This document shows, one piece after another, positions 1 through 8,902 of a stretch of DNA of 64,000 nt. This DNA is from Haloferula helveola (GTDB lineage: Bacteria > Verrucomicrobiota > Verrucomicrobiia > Verrucomicrobiales > Akkermansiaceae): contig NZ_AP024702.1 in the NCBI RefSeq assembly GCF_037076345.1, positions 3,224,001 to 3,288,000 on the forward strand. Direction: 5' to 3'. A program made the translations under genes and the position numbers. Under the pieces are notes generated by a model. The model did not search any database. It worked only from the letters and a program-made list of their open reading frames with translations, and was not told the origin of the DNA. Position 1 is the first letter of the stretch. Each line of letters opens with the position of its first letter.

Positions 1-30
1 GTAGTTCCGCCTTCAGGCGGTTGCGGAGCC
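1..30. repeat. REP-like palindrome
   Basis: A short hairpin (CCGCC-TTCA-GGCGG) follows the conserved word GTAGTTCC. The reverse complement matches the REP-like units near 60.4 and 60.6 kb, with a different but still complementary stem. It lies just past the 3' end of the first gene and could act as a transcript end. Confidence 0.5.
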
Positions 31-31
31 T

Positions 32-718
32 TCAAACATCAACCGTTTCTCCGATCCCCGGAAGCAGGAGCTCGACGCCGCGCTGCGCGAATTCGCCCTT
101 GGCCGCTTCGTGATCGATCTTGATCGGCGGGAAGGTGTCGTAGTGAACGCCGACTGCTTTCTTCAGCCCTGCCCACTCGGCGGCGAGTGCAGCGTCGGCT
201 GGGCCCATCGTGAAATTGTCGCCAATGCAGAGCACGCCGAAGTCGAGTTGGAAACGCTCGCCGAGAATCTTCTGGTCGAAGTGCAGCGCGGTGTCGCCCG
301 ACACATAGAACGAGCCGTCATTCGTCTCGACCACGAAGCCGCCCGGGTTGCCGCCGTAGCTGCCATCGGGGAGCGACGAGGAGTGGACGGCGTTGACGTA
401 GGTCACGCGACCGAAGGGAAAGTCGAAGCCGCCGCCATGGTTCATCGGGTGGGCGTTCTCGATGCCCTTGCCGCCGAACCACGAAACGATCTCGAAGTTC
501 GAGATCAGCGTGGCGCCGGTGCGCTTGAGGATGCTTTCCGCATCCGCCACGTGATCGGCATGACCGTGGGTGAGCAGCACGTAGTCGGCTTCGATCGCAT
601 CGACATCGATCTCCTTCGCCAGCTCATTCGGCGTGATGAAGGGGTCGAAGAGAAGCTTGGTGCCGTCGGCGAGTTCGATCGAAAAACAGGCGTGTCCGTA
701 ATAGGTCAGTCGGCTCAT
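32..718 (-). CDS. UPF0173 metal-dependent hydrolase (metallo-beta-lactamase fold)
   Basis: A 228-residue protein with the compact beta-lactamase fold of the UPF0173 family. The N-terminus (MSRLTYYGHACFSIE) and the metal-binding motif THGHADHV near residue 50 are clear, and a later GDTALHFD segment supplies further metal ligands. The family binds one or two metal ions; the physiological substrate is generally unknown. The length is normal. It lies upstream of and on the same strand as nothing obvious, with a terminator between it and the FKBP gene, so it is probably monocistronic. Confidence 0.85.
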   Translation of the reverse strand: MSRLTYYGHACFSIELADGTKLLFDPFITPNELAKEIDVDAIEADYVLLTHGHADHVADAESILKRTGATLISNFEIVSWFGGKGIENAHPMNHGGGFDFPFGRVTYVNAVHSSSLPDGSYGGNPGGFVVETNDGSFYVSGDTALHFDQKILGERFQLDFGVLCIGDNFTMGPADAALAAEWAGLKKAVGVHYDTFPPIKIDHEAAKGEFAQRGVELLLPGIGETVDV

Positions 719-761
719 GGGATCATCCCATAGACGAGGACCCTCGCTGCGGCAACCGACG

Positions 762-795
762 AAAAAGCCCGGAGTGCGATGCAGCTCCGGGCTTT
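762..795 (-). terminator. Rho-independent terminator of the FKBP gene
   Basis: An 11-bp perfect stem (AAAGCCCGGAG / CTCCGGGCTTT) with a 10-base loop. On the minus strand it is followed by a T run (complement of 762-766). It sits 26 bases past the stop of the FKBP gene. Confidence 0.8.
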
Positions 796-820
796 GTGAA
801 AGTCACTCAGACGCGATCGG

Positions 821-1717
821 TCATTCGCCCTCCGGCATTTCCGGCATCGGGAAAGGCAGTCCGCCCGGGTGGGCGGGAGCGTCCTCGATCGAGACGAGCT
901 CGAGTTCGAAAATGAGCACGGTGTTGGGGCCGATCTCGGCGCTGCGGCGCTGGTCGGCATAGGCGAGTTCGCTCGGGATGAAGAGCTTCCACTTGGCGCC
1001 GACCGGCATCTTCTGCAGCGCTTCCTTGAAGCCGTCGATCACTTCGAGGCTCATCGGAACCGTCTCGCCTTCGGGCGATGCGTCGAACTCCGTGCCGTCC
1101 ATCAGAGTGCCCTTGTAGTTCACCATGAACTGCTTGTCGGGCTCGCCTTCCTTCGGCGCGACATAGCCCTTGTCGCCACCCTTGTTGATGACTTGGTACT
1201 GCAGACCGCTGTCGAGCGTGGTGACGCCTGCCTTCTTGCCGTTCGCTTCGAGGAACGCCTTGCCTTCCTCGAGGTTCTTGGTCGCGAGTTCCTCCTCGCG
1301 CTTCTGCAGCATGTCGCCGAGCGCCTGCATCGCGGCGCCGACCTTCTCCTCGGAGAGTTCCGGATCGTCACCCTTGAAGCCGGCGAGGAAGCCCTTGATG
1401 AAACTTTCCATGTCGAGATCGTCGGGCCCCACGCCGAAGTTGCCGTAGCGCTGGCCGAACTCACCTCCGGTGCGGAAGCCAAGGCCGTACGACGAGTCGG
1501 TCTTCACGGTCGCCGGATCGAGCGGTGCTGCCGGAGCTTCGGCTGCGCCTTCCTCGGCAGCCGGTTCGGCGGCAGGGGCGCCACCCTGGGTCGGAATCTC
1601 GACGGGCGGCGTGGTCGCGGTCGCTGCCGGCTTCCCGGAGTCCTCGTTTTGGGCCAATGCCGGGATGGATGCGGCAAGGCTCAGGGCCAGGACGCCGGGA
1701 ATGGAGTGGAGTTTCAT
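821..1717 (-). CDS. Secreted FKBP-type peptidyl-prolyl cis-trans isomerase
   Basis: A 298-residue protein with a Sec signal peptide (about residues 1-22, ending ALAQ). A low-complexity Pro/Ala/Glu linker follows to about residue 70, then a helical Mip/FkpA-like dimerisation region (about 75-160). A C-terminal FKBP domain (about 185-285) carries the typical VNYKGTLMDGTEFDAS and IPSELAYAD segments. It should catalyse proline isomerisation in the periplasm or at the surface and help protein folding. It is divergent from the DUF481 gene across about 100 bases. Confidence 0.88.
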   Translation of the reverse strand: MKLHSIPGVLALSLAASIPALAQNEDSGKPAATATTPPVEIPTQGGAPAAEPAAEEGAAEAPAAPLDPATVKTDSSYGLGFRTGGEFGQRYGNFGVGPDDLDMESFIKGFLAGFKGDDPELSEEKVGAAMQALGDMLQKREEELATKNLEEGKAFLEANGKKAGVTTLDSGLQYQVINKGGDKGYVAPKEGEPDKQFMVNYKGTLMDGTEFDASPEGETVPMSLEVIDGFKEALQKMPVGAKWKLFIPSELAYADQRRSAEIGPNTVLIFELELVSIEDAPAHPGGLPFPMPEMPEGE

Positions 1718-1820
1718 AGCAGGCGGAAGCTAGGGGAAGGCGGCGCCGATGCAAGGGCCGAAGGCGGGGCCAGACGGGAAAGGCTTGCGGTCCGGAGCCT
1801 CATCCTTCAGGCCCCGGGGC

Positions 1821-3254
1821 ATGGCAAATCGATGGAGATTCGCGGCGCTGGCGGCCATTTCGACGACGATCGCGGCCGCTGAGGAGGATCACGGCTGGGA
1901 AATGACGGGGGCTGCCGGGCTTTCCTACTCGGATGGCAATTCGGAGTCGGTGGCCTACTCGGTGCAGGTGCTGGCGTCGCATCTCGACGACAAGAACGAG
2001 ACCTATCTGGGCGCCGACTACTTCTATGCCGAGGACGGAGGCGCCACGAGCACCGACCGCTACAAGTTCTTCGCCCAGCAGAACCGCCGGCTCAACGAGC
2101 GCTGGCACGTCGGCGGATTCGGATCGTGGAGCCGCGACGACATCGCCGGGCTCGACCGACGGATCGAAGGCAACATCCTGCTCGGCTACCGGATCCTCGA
2201 TAGCGAGCGCGCCACCCTGGTGATCGAGGGTGGTCCGGGCTACGCCTGGGAAAAGCAGGGCGGGATCAGCCGCGACTTTGCGACCTTCCGGTTGGCCGAG
2301 CGCTTCGAGTATCGCTTCACCGAGACGACCAAGCTGTGGCAGTCGCTGTCGTGGACACCCAAGGTCAAGGATCCCTCCGACAACCTGATCCACTTCGAAC
2401 TCGGTCTTGAGACTCGGCTGACCGACCGCTGGGCGTTGAGGACCTTCGTCCAGCACCGGACCGACACCTCGCCGGCGCCGGGCCGGGGGCGGACGGATAC
2501 CTCGTTCATCGCGGGTGTTGCCTACGACCTCGGCGGACTCGGCGATCCCGAGGAAGGCGGCGGACGACGCAGTCTGTTCCCGGGCGAGGAAGAAGATGCT
2601 CCGAAGAAGGAAGGGTGGGCTTCGACCGCGGCGATCGGCTTTTCCCTCAACAAGGGCAATGCCGATAGCATGGGTGCGAAGCTCGACTGGAACACCGCCT
2701 ACCGCAGTGCCGACTGCGAGTTCTTCTTCGACCTGTCCCACCACTACGCCGAGAACAACGGCTCGACCTCGCAGGACCGCACCAGCTCGCGTGTCCAGTT
2801 CAACCGCTACCTCAGCGAGCGCTTCTACGTCGGTCCGTCGATCCGCTACCTGCGCGACGGTGCCGCGGACATCGACTACCGAGTAGCGCCGACGGTGGTG
2901 GCCGGCTACTCGCTGATCAAGAACGACGCCACCCGCCTCGCTCTTGAGTTCGGGCCGTCGTACACCTTCGAGAAGGTCGGCCGGCGCACCCGCGACTACG
3001 CGTCACTGGTGGCCGCGGAGCGTTTCAGCCACACCTTCAACTCCCGCGTCTCGCTGGAGCAGGCGGTGGTCTACACCTCGGAGCTGTCGGACTTCGACAA
3101 CTTCGACATCACCGCCACCGCGGCGCTCGATACCCGGCTCAGCGGACGCATGTATCTGCGCGTCGGAGCCGAGTATGCCTACGAGAACCGCCCGGCGGCG
3201 TTGCGGGAGCACCACGACCTCGGACTGTTTTCCTCGGTCGCGGTGAAATTCTGA
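1821..3254 (+). CDS. Outer-membrane protein with two DUF481-like barrels
   Basis: A 477-residue protein. I chose the ATG at 1821 because it gives a signal peptide (MANRWRFAALAAISTTIAAA) directly; an in-frame start at 1749 only adds a basic extension. Two DUF481-like halves are visible (about residues 26-245 and 265-477). They share phrases such as GLSYSDGNSES and GFSLNKGNADS, and both contain YKFFAQQNR or TSSRVQFNRY-type strands. DUF481 proteins (YdiY-like) are outer-membrane barrels of unclear role. An acidic/basic linker (about 250-262) joins the halves. The tandem arrangement suggests internal duplication. Confidence 0.8.
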   Translation: MANRWRFAALAAISTTIAAAEEDHGWEMTGAAGLSYSDGNSESVAYSVQVLASHLDDKNETYLGADYFYAEDGGATSTDRYKFFAQQNRRLNERWHVGGFGSWSRDDIAGLDRRIEGNILLGYRILDSERATLVIEGGPGYAWEKQGGISRDFATFRLAERFEYRFTETTKLWQSLSWTPKVKDPSDNLIHFELGLETRLTDRWALRTFVQHRTDTSPAPGRGRTDTSFIAGVAYDLGGLGDPEEGGGRRSLFPGEEEDAPKKEGWASTAAIGFSLNKGNADSMGAKLDWNTAYRSADCEFFFDLSHHYAENNGSTSQDRTSSRVQFNRYLSERFYVGPSIRYLRDGAADIDYRVAPTVVAGYSLIKNDATRLALEFGPSYTFEKVGRRTRDYASLVAAERFSHTFNSRVSLEQAVVYTSELSDFDNFDITATAALDTRLSGRMYLRVGAEYAYENRPAALREHHDLGLFSSVAVKF

Positions 3255-3259
3255 GCGGG

Positions 3260-4276
3260 TCAGGGCTTGATCAGCTTCAGCTTGGTCACGCGGCCGGTCT
3301 GGTTCCAGTCCTCGACGTAGAGGTTGCCCTCCTTGTCGAACGACAGGCCGTGCGGCGCGGTGAAGATGCCGAGCTTCATGTCCTCCGGCTTCACGCGGAA
3401 GTTCGCCCACTGGCCCTTCACCGGGTTGTCGCCGAGGAAGGCGACCGGTGTGCCGTTCTTGTCGATGATCGTCACGCGGGCTTCGAGTTCGGCCACGGCG
3501 CAAACGTCGCCATGGATCGAGACCGAGCACGGGCGGCGGAGATTGGTGGCGTATTCGCCGATCCAGTTGCCTTCGAGGTCGGTGTGGAAAAGGCGGCGGC
3601 TTTCGCGGTCGCAAACCAGCAGACGGGGCTCGTCATAGCGGGTGTCGACCTTCAGTCCGTGGCTGGTGTTGGTAAGCACCTTCTGGCCCTTGCCGCGACC
3701 GCCGAAGGTCTTGAGGTGCTTGCCGGTGGCGTCGAACTTGTGAATGAACTGCGCGCCGTAGCCCATGGAGCAGAAGATCGAGCCGTCGGGCGCGACGGTC
3801 ACGGAGGTCAGGCCTTTCCAGCCGCCCTGGAGGTCGGGGATTTCCTTCGCGCCGATCTGGAGGAGCAGCTTGCCGTCGGTATCGAGCTTGCAGATCCGGA
3901 GCGGGTTCGGGCCGCCGAGCTGGGCGCCGTAGATGACCGTCTTGCCGTCCTCCACCTGCACGTCCATGGCGTGGAAGCCCTGGCACTCGGGAGCGATGGA
4001 TTTCACGAAGGTGCCGTCCGGCTTCCAGACGAGGATCGCGTGGGCGGCGTCGGTCGAGGCGTAGATCTCGCCGGTTTGCGGGTCGACGATCACGCCGCCG
4101 TGGGTCGGGCCGACGTTCTTGCCGTCGGGCAGCTCGCCCCAGTGCGGGACGGCCTCGTAGGTCCACTGGCCGTTGCCGGTGCGCACGGCGGTCTGCGGTC
4201 CCGTGCCCGGCTCGGTGCCGGCATCCGGGTGCGCGAAGGCGATCGTCGGGAGGAGAAGAAGGATGGCTCGTTTCAT
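3260..4276 (-). CDS. Secreted six-bladed beta-propeller (NHL/peptidylglycine-lyase-like)
   Basis: A 338-residue protein with a signal peptide (about 1-15, ending FAHP) and repeated propeller blades containing phrases such as GEIYASTDAAHAILVWKPDG and HGLSFDKEGNLYVEDWNQTG. Such NHL-like proteins are common in the secretomes of Verrucomicrobiota and Planctomycetota and are often bound to sulfatase or glycan loci. No catalytic assignment is possible here. Its stop is only 5 bases from the convergent DUF481 stop. Divergent from the next gene. Confidence 0.72.
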   Translation of the reverse strand: MKRAILLLLPTIAFAHPDAGTEPGTGPQTAVRTGNGQWTYEAVPHWGELPDGKNVGPTHGGVIVDPQTGEIYASTDAAHAILVWKPDGTFVKSIAPECQGFHAMDVQVEDGKTVIYGAQLGGPNPLRICKLDTDGKLLLQIGAKEIPDLQGGWKGLTSVTVAPDGSIFCSMGYGAQFIHKFDATGKHLKTFGGRGKGQKVLTNTSHGLKVDTRYDEPRLLVCDRESRRLFHTDLEGNWIGEYATNLRRPCSVSIHGDVCAVAELEARVTIIDKNGTPVAFLGDNPVKGQWANFRVKPEDMKLGIFTAPHGLSFDKEGNLYVEDWNQTGRVTKLKLIKP

Positions 4277-4327
4277 CGGCGGCGAGTGAAACGGGGGCCG
4301 GGTTGTATGACAAGCGAGGAAGGTGGG

Positions 4328-4397
4328 GGTGCGCGGACTTCAGTCCGCTTGGCTTTTCGGGCGCTGATTCTCCGGGGCGGACTGAAGTCCGCGCACC
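4328..4397. repeat. Pair of REP-like palindromes forming a 21-bp inverted repeat
   Basis: The 21-mer at 4328-4348 and its exact reverse complement at 4377-4397 flank a 28-base spacer. Each arm is itself a small hairpin around CTTCAG/CTGAAG. This matches bacterial REP doublets (BIME-like). Confidence 0.7.
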
Positions 4398-4451
4398 GGT
4401 GGGGAGTTCTGCCGGGCTTGTGGGGGCGCTGGACTTGCTTAGGCTCGAGAG

Positions 4452-4997
4452 ATGGGAAGGAAGGTTAAGCGGTGGCTCGGGGTTGTGTTGGCGGTGCTTT
4501 TCGTGGTCTTGTGTTACCTCCTGATTCACGCGGCAAACGTGAGGAAAAATCCCCGAGCTGACGACTCGGTGATGGTCGCAGGTTTGGCGAATGCTCTCAG
4601 CAACTTTGCCTCCGAGTATGGGAGGTTGCCCGATCCGGGCCGCTATTGGCTAGAAACCGAGGGGCCGGAGGGAGCTGAATTATTGCAGATTCTGTTGGGG
4701 GAGTCGGGTCCAACCACCACGCCGCAGAATCCTCGTTTGATTCCATTCCTCAATATCAGGGAAGCAAGAGGGAAGAGGGGAGGGCTTTATTATTCTGCCG
4801 AGGATGATCGGCCATACGCTCTTTACGATATCCGTGGTCGGCCCCTGAGGGTCGCGCTTCGGACGACTGACGAGAAAGAGTTCTCAGTCCGATACAGTGG
4901 CCAAGACCTGGTTCTGCAGAACCGAGACTTCGCAGTCTGGGCGCTCGGTGAAGACGGGGTCGAGGGGACGGAGGACGATTTGAAAAGCTGGGAGTAA
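4452..4997 (+). CDS. Pseudopilin-like protein without a prepilin cleavage motif
   Basis: A 181-residue protein with one N-terminal membrane helix (about residues 8-27) and a periplasmic domain. The periplasmic part clearly resembles the pseudopilin at 8903-9478. Both have ASEYGRLPDP/SEYSRLPEV, then LL.ILL, a block of the form IPFLN..E..GKRGGLYY, and a C-terminal GEDGVEGTEDD/GADQELGTKDD calcium-like loop. It lacks the G-F-T-L-I-E prepilin peptidase motif, so it is probably membrane-anchored rather than assembled into a pseudopilus. GC is lower than its neighbours. Confidence 0.65.
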   Translation: MGRKVKRWLGVVLAVLFVVLCYLLIHAANVRKNPRADDSVMVAGLANALSNFASEYGRLPDPGRYWLETEGPEGAELLQILLGESGPTTTPQNPRLIPFLNIREARGKRGGLYYSAEDDRPYALYDIRGRPLRVALRTTDEKEFSVRYSGQDLVLQNRDFAVWALGEDGVEGTEDDLKSWE

Positions 4998-4998
4998 C

Positions 4999-5070
4999 GG
5001 ACCGCGAGCTTTCAGCTCGCCCCGTCGGTCCGGCTGCCGGGGTTCCGGGGCGAGCTGAAGCTCGCGGTCC
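4999..5070. repeat. REP-like palindrome pair
   Basis: Two hairpins (4999-5023 and 5047-5070) that are near-exact inverted copies of each other. Each stem surrounds TTCAG/CTGAAG. The stem bases differ from the pair at 4328 but stay complementary. It lies between two convergent genes and could end transcription from both sides. Confidence 0.65.
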
Positions 5071-5082
5071 ATCTTCGCGGAC

Positions 5083-5640
5083 TCAGGGGCCAAGTTCCTT
5101 CAGAATCTCGTCCAGTCCTTCGAGGCGGTATCGACGACAGGTTTCCCGAATCTCCTCCACATCGATTTCGGGATTCCTTCGTAGCAACTCGAGGATGTCC
5201 GACTTCGACTTCAGGCCGCCGGCGTAGAGTTTGAGCGCGACCAGTTGAGGAATCGGGATGATTCGCAGCGGACTGCTCGGGGAGACCCGAACGTCCTCAC
5301 CAGAGAGCGCGTCGTGGATGGCTGCGGGAAAGCGCTCGTCGAAGTTGACCACCTGCACCAGACCGAACGAGCCGAAGATGTCGATCACGCCCCCCAACGG
5401 ATCATCTCCATCCGGCGTGTGGAACTGCACCTCGAAACCACCTGATCGGAGCTTGTCCACCAGGGCGCGCATCTTTCCCGCATCGGCGACGACTCCCAGA
5501 TCGATGTCCTCCGTGAACCGCACGTATCGGTGTGCGGCGAGTGCGACCGCCCCAATCACGATGGAGGGTATCGCTTCGGAGGCGAGGATCGTTGAGACCT
5601 GCTCGGCGACTTCGAGATTGGTTGGTTCGTCCGCGGGCAT
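5083..5640 (-). CDS. Nucleotidyltransferase (AbiEii/DUF6036-like)
   Basis: A 185-residue protein of the nucleotidyltransferase fold. IGAVALAAHRYVRFTEDID (about residues 28-46) resembles the GG-x-A-x..R.T.DID signature of AbiEii-type and MNT-related enzymes. The second acidic residue comes later (VIDIF about residue 87). It follows a 61-residue protein with a gap of only 3 bases, forming a small two-gene operon like a toxin-antitoxin pair. An antitoxin-toxin role is inferred from the arrangement and not shown. Confidence 0.65.
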   Translation of the reverse strand: MPADEPTNLEVAEQVSTILASEAIPSIVIGAVALAAHRYVRFTEDIDLGVVADAGKMRALVDKLRSGGFEVQFHTPDGDDPLGGVIDIFGSFGLVQVVNFDERFPAAIHDALSGEDVRVSPSSPLRIIPIPQLVALKLYAGGLKSKSDILELLRRNPEIDVEEIRETCRRYRLEGLDEILKELGP

Positions 5641-5643
5641 CGG

Positions 5644-5829
5644 TCACTTGCCGGGAGATGACCGCTCGGCGCTGCCGGTCTTCAGCCAATCGAATCGGTT
5701 GCGCATCGTCAGTGCGGTCATGATCCGCTCCTTGATTGACATCCGCTCGATGCGCTCAAGTTCCGCCCGCAATGCCGCATCCGCCGACGCGCTGGGTCGG
5801 GGAGTGGTCTTCGGAGACGGTTCAGACAT
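5644..5829 (-). CDS. Small protein upstream of the nucleotidyltransferase
   Basis: A 61-residue protein with a Pro/Ser-rich N-terminus and a helical segment AELERIERMSIKERIMTALTM. It is transcribed just before the nucleotidyltransferase gene. Not recognised as a family. The size and operon position fit a cognate partner of that enzyme, possibly an antitoxin. Confidence 0.5.
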   Translation of the reverse strand: MSEPSPKTTPRPSASADAALRAELERIERMSIKERIMTALTMRNRFDWLKTGSAERSSPGK

Positions 5830-5910
5830 GGCGCAAGATTGCCTGAGGGATAGCCGGGTCGCAAGTCGTCAGACGGATCGGCAAGCCCGATGATTGGAGG
5901 GCCGGAGGCC

Positions 5911-6026
5911 TTTGGAGTGCGGTGGCAGAGCCCCGGCAGGGGCGGCGACACCGCTTTTGCGTTGCGGGAGCACTCCGAGAAAGCGGTGTCGCCGGTCGCA
6001 GGCTCCCTCTGCCACCGCACTCCAAA
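5911..6026. repeat. 116-bp nested palindrome (MITE-like)
   Basis: The outer arms are a perfect 20-bp inverted repeat (5911-5930 with 6007-6026). Inside lies a second perfect 14-bp inverted repeat (5943-5956 with 5980-5993). The whole element can fold into one long hairpin. It lies 2 bases past the RNase R stop, so it may also end that transcript. Confidence 0.75.
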
Positions 6027-6028
6027 TC

Positions 6029-8392
6029 TCACTTCTTCCGCTTGCGCTTGTGGGGGAGGGATTTGGGGCGCTTGCGGGAGGACTTTTTGGCCGATCGCCC
6101 GCCGCCGGTTTTGCTCGGTTTCCAATCCCTCGATTTGCCGCGCTGGCCGCGGGACCCGGGAGCCGGAGAGGCATCCTTCGCGTCGCCATCACCGGCGATC
6201 TTGAAGTCGACGAAGCGACGTTCGTGGTCGATTCGGGCGACCTCCATCTCGATGCGTTGGCCGAGCTGGAAGTGCTTTCCACCCGGTCCGCTGAGGCGCT
6301 GCTGAACGGAGTCCATCCTCCACGGGCCACCACCGGGCAGGTCCTCGCGCTTGATCACGCCACGGGTCGAGATCTCGGTGGCTTCGACCATCAGACCCAT
6401 CGACCGGACTTCGGTGATCAGGCCCTTGAAGACGACCGGCTTGTCCGACTGGGCGCACTGGTCGAGGTAGTCGAGCAGCTTGATCTGCTTCGAGTCGTTC
6501 TCGGCATCGGCCGAGGTGCGCTCGGTATCGGAAATGTGGCGCGCGATGTCCGCCAGCTCGGCCTGCTTCGGTGTCGGGTCCGCCTTCTTCGGGGCGTTGT
6601 CGAGGAATGGCTGGAGGCTGCGATGGACGATCAGGTCGGCGTAGCGTCGGATCGGCGAGGTGAAGTGGCAGTAGTCGGACTTCGACAGGCCGTAGTGGCC
6701 GAGCGCGTCGGGGGAATACGCGGCACGCTTGAGTGACTTCAGCAGCCCGATCTTGATCGCGTGCTCGTCCGGCCGGTCCTTGGCCGCGTCGAGGAGCTGC
6801 TGGATGTGCTTCTTGTTCGTCAGGTCGCCGAAGCTGTAGCCGAAGGCCTCCGCCGTCTCCCCGTACTCCTGGAGCCGGCCGAAGTCGGGCTCCTCGTGGA
6901 CGCGGTGGATGGTCGGCTTGTTGCGGATTTTGAGGATGCGCGCCACCGACTCGTTGGCGGCGAGCATGCACTCCTCGATGAGCTGGTGGCTGGCGGTGTG
7001 GATCACGTGTTCGATCCGGTCGGCCTTGCCGTCGTCGCCGAGGTGCACCCGGATCTCCGGCATCTCAAGGTCGAGGGCGCCATTGGCGAAACGGCGCTTG
7101 CGCAGGGTCGAGGCCATCTTCCACGCCTCGCGCACCATGTCCTCGAGCCCCTTGACCGATCCTGCCGGTGCCTTGCCGCCGTCGAGGATCGTCTGGGCCT
7201 GTTCGTAGGAGAGCTTCGACTGCGAGTGGATCAGAGCGTCGCAGAATCGCGACTTCACGACCTTGCCGTTGCGGTCGATGTCGAGTACCGCGCATTTCGT
7301 CAGCCGGTCGACGTCCGGCTTGAGCGAACAGATGCCGTTGCTGAGCTCGACCGGCAGCATCGGGATCACGCGGTCGACGAGATAGGTCGAGTTGCCGCGC
7401 ATCACCGCCTCCTTGTCGAGCGAAGTACGAGGCTTCACGTAGTGGGAGACGTCGGCGATGTGGACGGCGAGCTTCCAACCCTTCTCCGTCCGCTTCACCC
7501 AGATCGCGTCGTCGTGGTCCTTGGCGTCGGCGGGGTCGATGGTAATCACCAGGCGGTCGCGCCAGTCCTCGCGGCGCTGCGCTTCCTGCGGATCGACTTC
7601 GTCGGGGATGTTGCGCGCTTCGGCGAGCACGTCGTCGGGGAACGACGTGCGGATGCCGTTGCGGTGGATGATCGAGAGGATGTCGACGCCGGCGTCGCCG
7701 GGCCAGCCGAGCACCTCGATGATGCGGCCGTGGGGTGTCTTGTGCTGCCAGTTCTCGATCGAAACGACGACCGTCTGCCCGGGGCGGGCGGTCGTGTCGC
7801 CGATCAGTTCGATGTTGCCGTCGATCGCCGGATCGTCGGCGCGCACCCAGGCGTTCTTGCCCTTCTGCTGGTAGGTGCCGACGATGTTTCCCGAGCGGCG
7901 CTCGAGGATCTCCTCGACCACCGCGCGCATCTCGGGCTCCTCGCCCGGCGGGCGCCCGCCGGAGGAGCGGTTGCTGCGGAATTGTTTCGGGCTGATCGGC
8001 GGGGCCTTGAGCGAAGCGAGCACGCGGTCGCCGTTGAGCGCCTTGCCGGAGTCGCGGCGGGAGACGTAGACACGGCCGTTCTTCTGAAGGTCGATGCCGG
8101 TCGCGATGTTGTCCGGGTCGATGGTGTCGGGGAAAAACCACGCGTCGCCCTTGGGCGTGAACTTGATCGAGCCGCGGAGCGCGTCCTTGCGGGCTTCCGG
8201 GAGGGAGAACCTTCCTTTCTTGCCGGCGACGATCTTGCCCTTCCGTTCGAGGCCGGCGAGTTCGTTGCGGAGGTCGGCGCGCTTGCCGGACGGGACTTCG
8301 AGGGCGCGTGCGAACTCGGACTTGTTGAGGGGCTGGTAATCGCGCTGCTGCATCAACTGGAGGATGCGGTCGCGCAGGGTCAAACGGGGCAT
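6029..8392 (-). CDS. rnr: Ribonuclease R (3'-5' exoribonuclease)
   Basis: A 787-residue protein. I chose the ATG at 8392 (MPRLTLRDRILQLM) because the alternative start 66 bases upstream adds a sequence unlike the family. In order there is an N-terminal winged-helix region (about 1-70), cold-shock OB folds, the RNB catalytic domain with the Asp cluster DPADAKDHDDAIWV (about residue 275), an S1 domain (about 650-730) and a Lys/Arg-rich tail. It degrades structured RNA and takes part in RNA quality control in the cytoplasm. No Shine-Dalgarno sequence is evident. Confidence 0.92.
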   Translation of the reverse strand: MPRLTLRDRILQLMQQRDYQPLNKSEFARALEVPSGKRADLRNELAGLERKGKIVAGKKGRFSLPEARKDALRGSIKFTPKGDAWFFPDTIDPDNIATGIDLQKNGRVYVSRRDSGKALNGDRVLASLKAPPISPKQFRSNRSSGGRPPGEEPEMRAVVEEILERRSGNIVGTYQQKGKNAWVRADDPAIDGNIELIGDTTARPGQTVVVSIENWQHKTPHGRIIEVLGWPGDAGVDILSIIHRNGIRTSFPDDVLAEARNIPDEVDPQEAQRREDWRDRLVITIDPADAKDHDDAIWVKRTEKGWKLAVHIADVSHYVKPRTSLDKEAVMRGNSTYLVDRVIPMLPVELSNGICSLKPDVDRLTKCAVLDIDRNGKVVKSRFCDALIHSQSKLSYEQAQTILDGGKAPAGSVKGLEDMVREAWKMASTLRKRRFANGALDLEMPEIRVHLGDDGKADRIEHVIHTASHQLIEECMLAANESVARILKIRNKPTIHRVHEEPDFGRLQEYGETAEAFGYSFGDLTNKKHIQQLLDAAKDRPDEHAIKIGLLKSLKRAAYSPDALGHYGLSKSDYCHFTSPIRRYADLIVHRSLQPFLDNAPKKADPTPKQAELADIARHISDTERTSADAENDSKQIKLLDYLDQCAQSDKPVVFKGLITEVRSMGLMVEATEISTRGVIKREDLPGGGPWRMDSVQQRLSGPGGKHFQLGQRIEMEVARIDHERRFVDFKIAGDGDAKDASPAPGSRGQRGKSRDWKPSKTGGGRSAKKSSRKRPKSLPHKRKRKK

Positions 8393-8902
8393 GATGAAAA
8401 ATGATGGAAATTGACGCGCCGGACAACCGGGATCGGCCGCGATTTCGGGCGGGTCCACCGGTTGGTGCGCAGGTCGCCGGGGGTGCCGGCGGGCGGAAGA
8501 GCGCGCGGGGTTTGAGGATCGGGTAGCCTGCCCGTTTTCGTCTCGCGCGGGCGGCCATCAAAGGCGGCCGCTGGCGGGAGACTGTCCGCGATTGCCGGGA
8601 AAGCAAGGAGGAAACGGGGCTGGAAGGGGATAGGGTCGGGGTTTGAACCGCGAAAATCGCGAAAGGGCGCGAAATCACGAAGAAGCGGAAGACACTGAAA
8701 TGCTTGGATTCTCCGGCTTTGGTGGCGTTTCGCGAGTTTCGCGGTTCCGCATGAAGATCGGCCGCGCTCCGCCCTGCCGCGGCTGCGGACTTGCGGTAGG
8801 GCCGATTGCAGGTTTAGTTGGGAAAACTGCAGCGGGCGCAATGCGCCGTTGTCAGCCGGTGTCCGATCCCGTTGGATGCCGCCGTCCAAACTGTCCAATA
8901 TC
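8393..8902. other. Intergenic region with an inverted repeat
   Basis: A 510-base gap between the divergent rnr and pseudopilin genes. It holds an inverted repeat: GAACCGCGAAAATCGCGAAA near 8645 pairs with sequence at about 8728-8747. This is one of a group of Cys-free AACCGC(A/G)AAA words that recur near 9.55 and 17.47 kb. No convincing coding sequence was seen. Promoters for both genes must lie here but I could not place them. Confidence 0.4.

Noticed and set aside
869-1882. Long plus-strand frame opposite the FKBP gene
   Set aside because: It is a shadow of the high-GC gene: no family signature and no start context; the FKBP frame has a clear domain and signal peptide. The same holds for the other long antisense frames at rnr, the surface protein and DUF1549.
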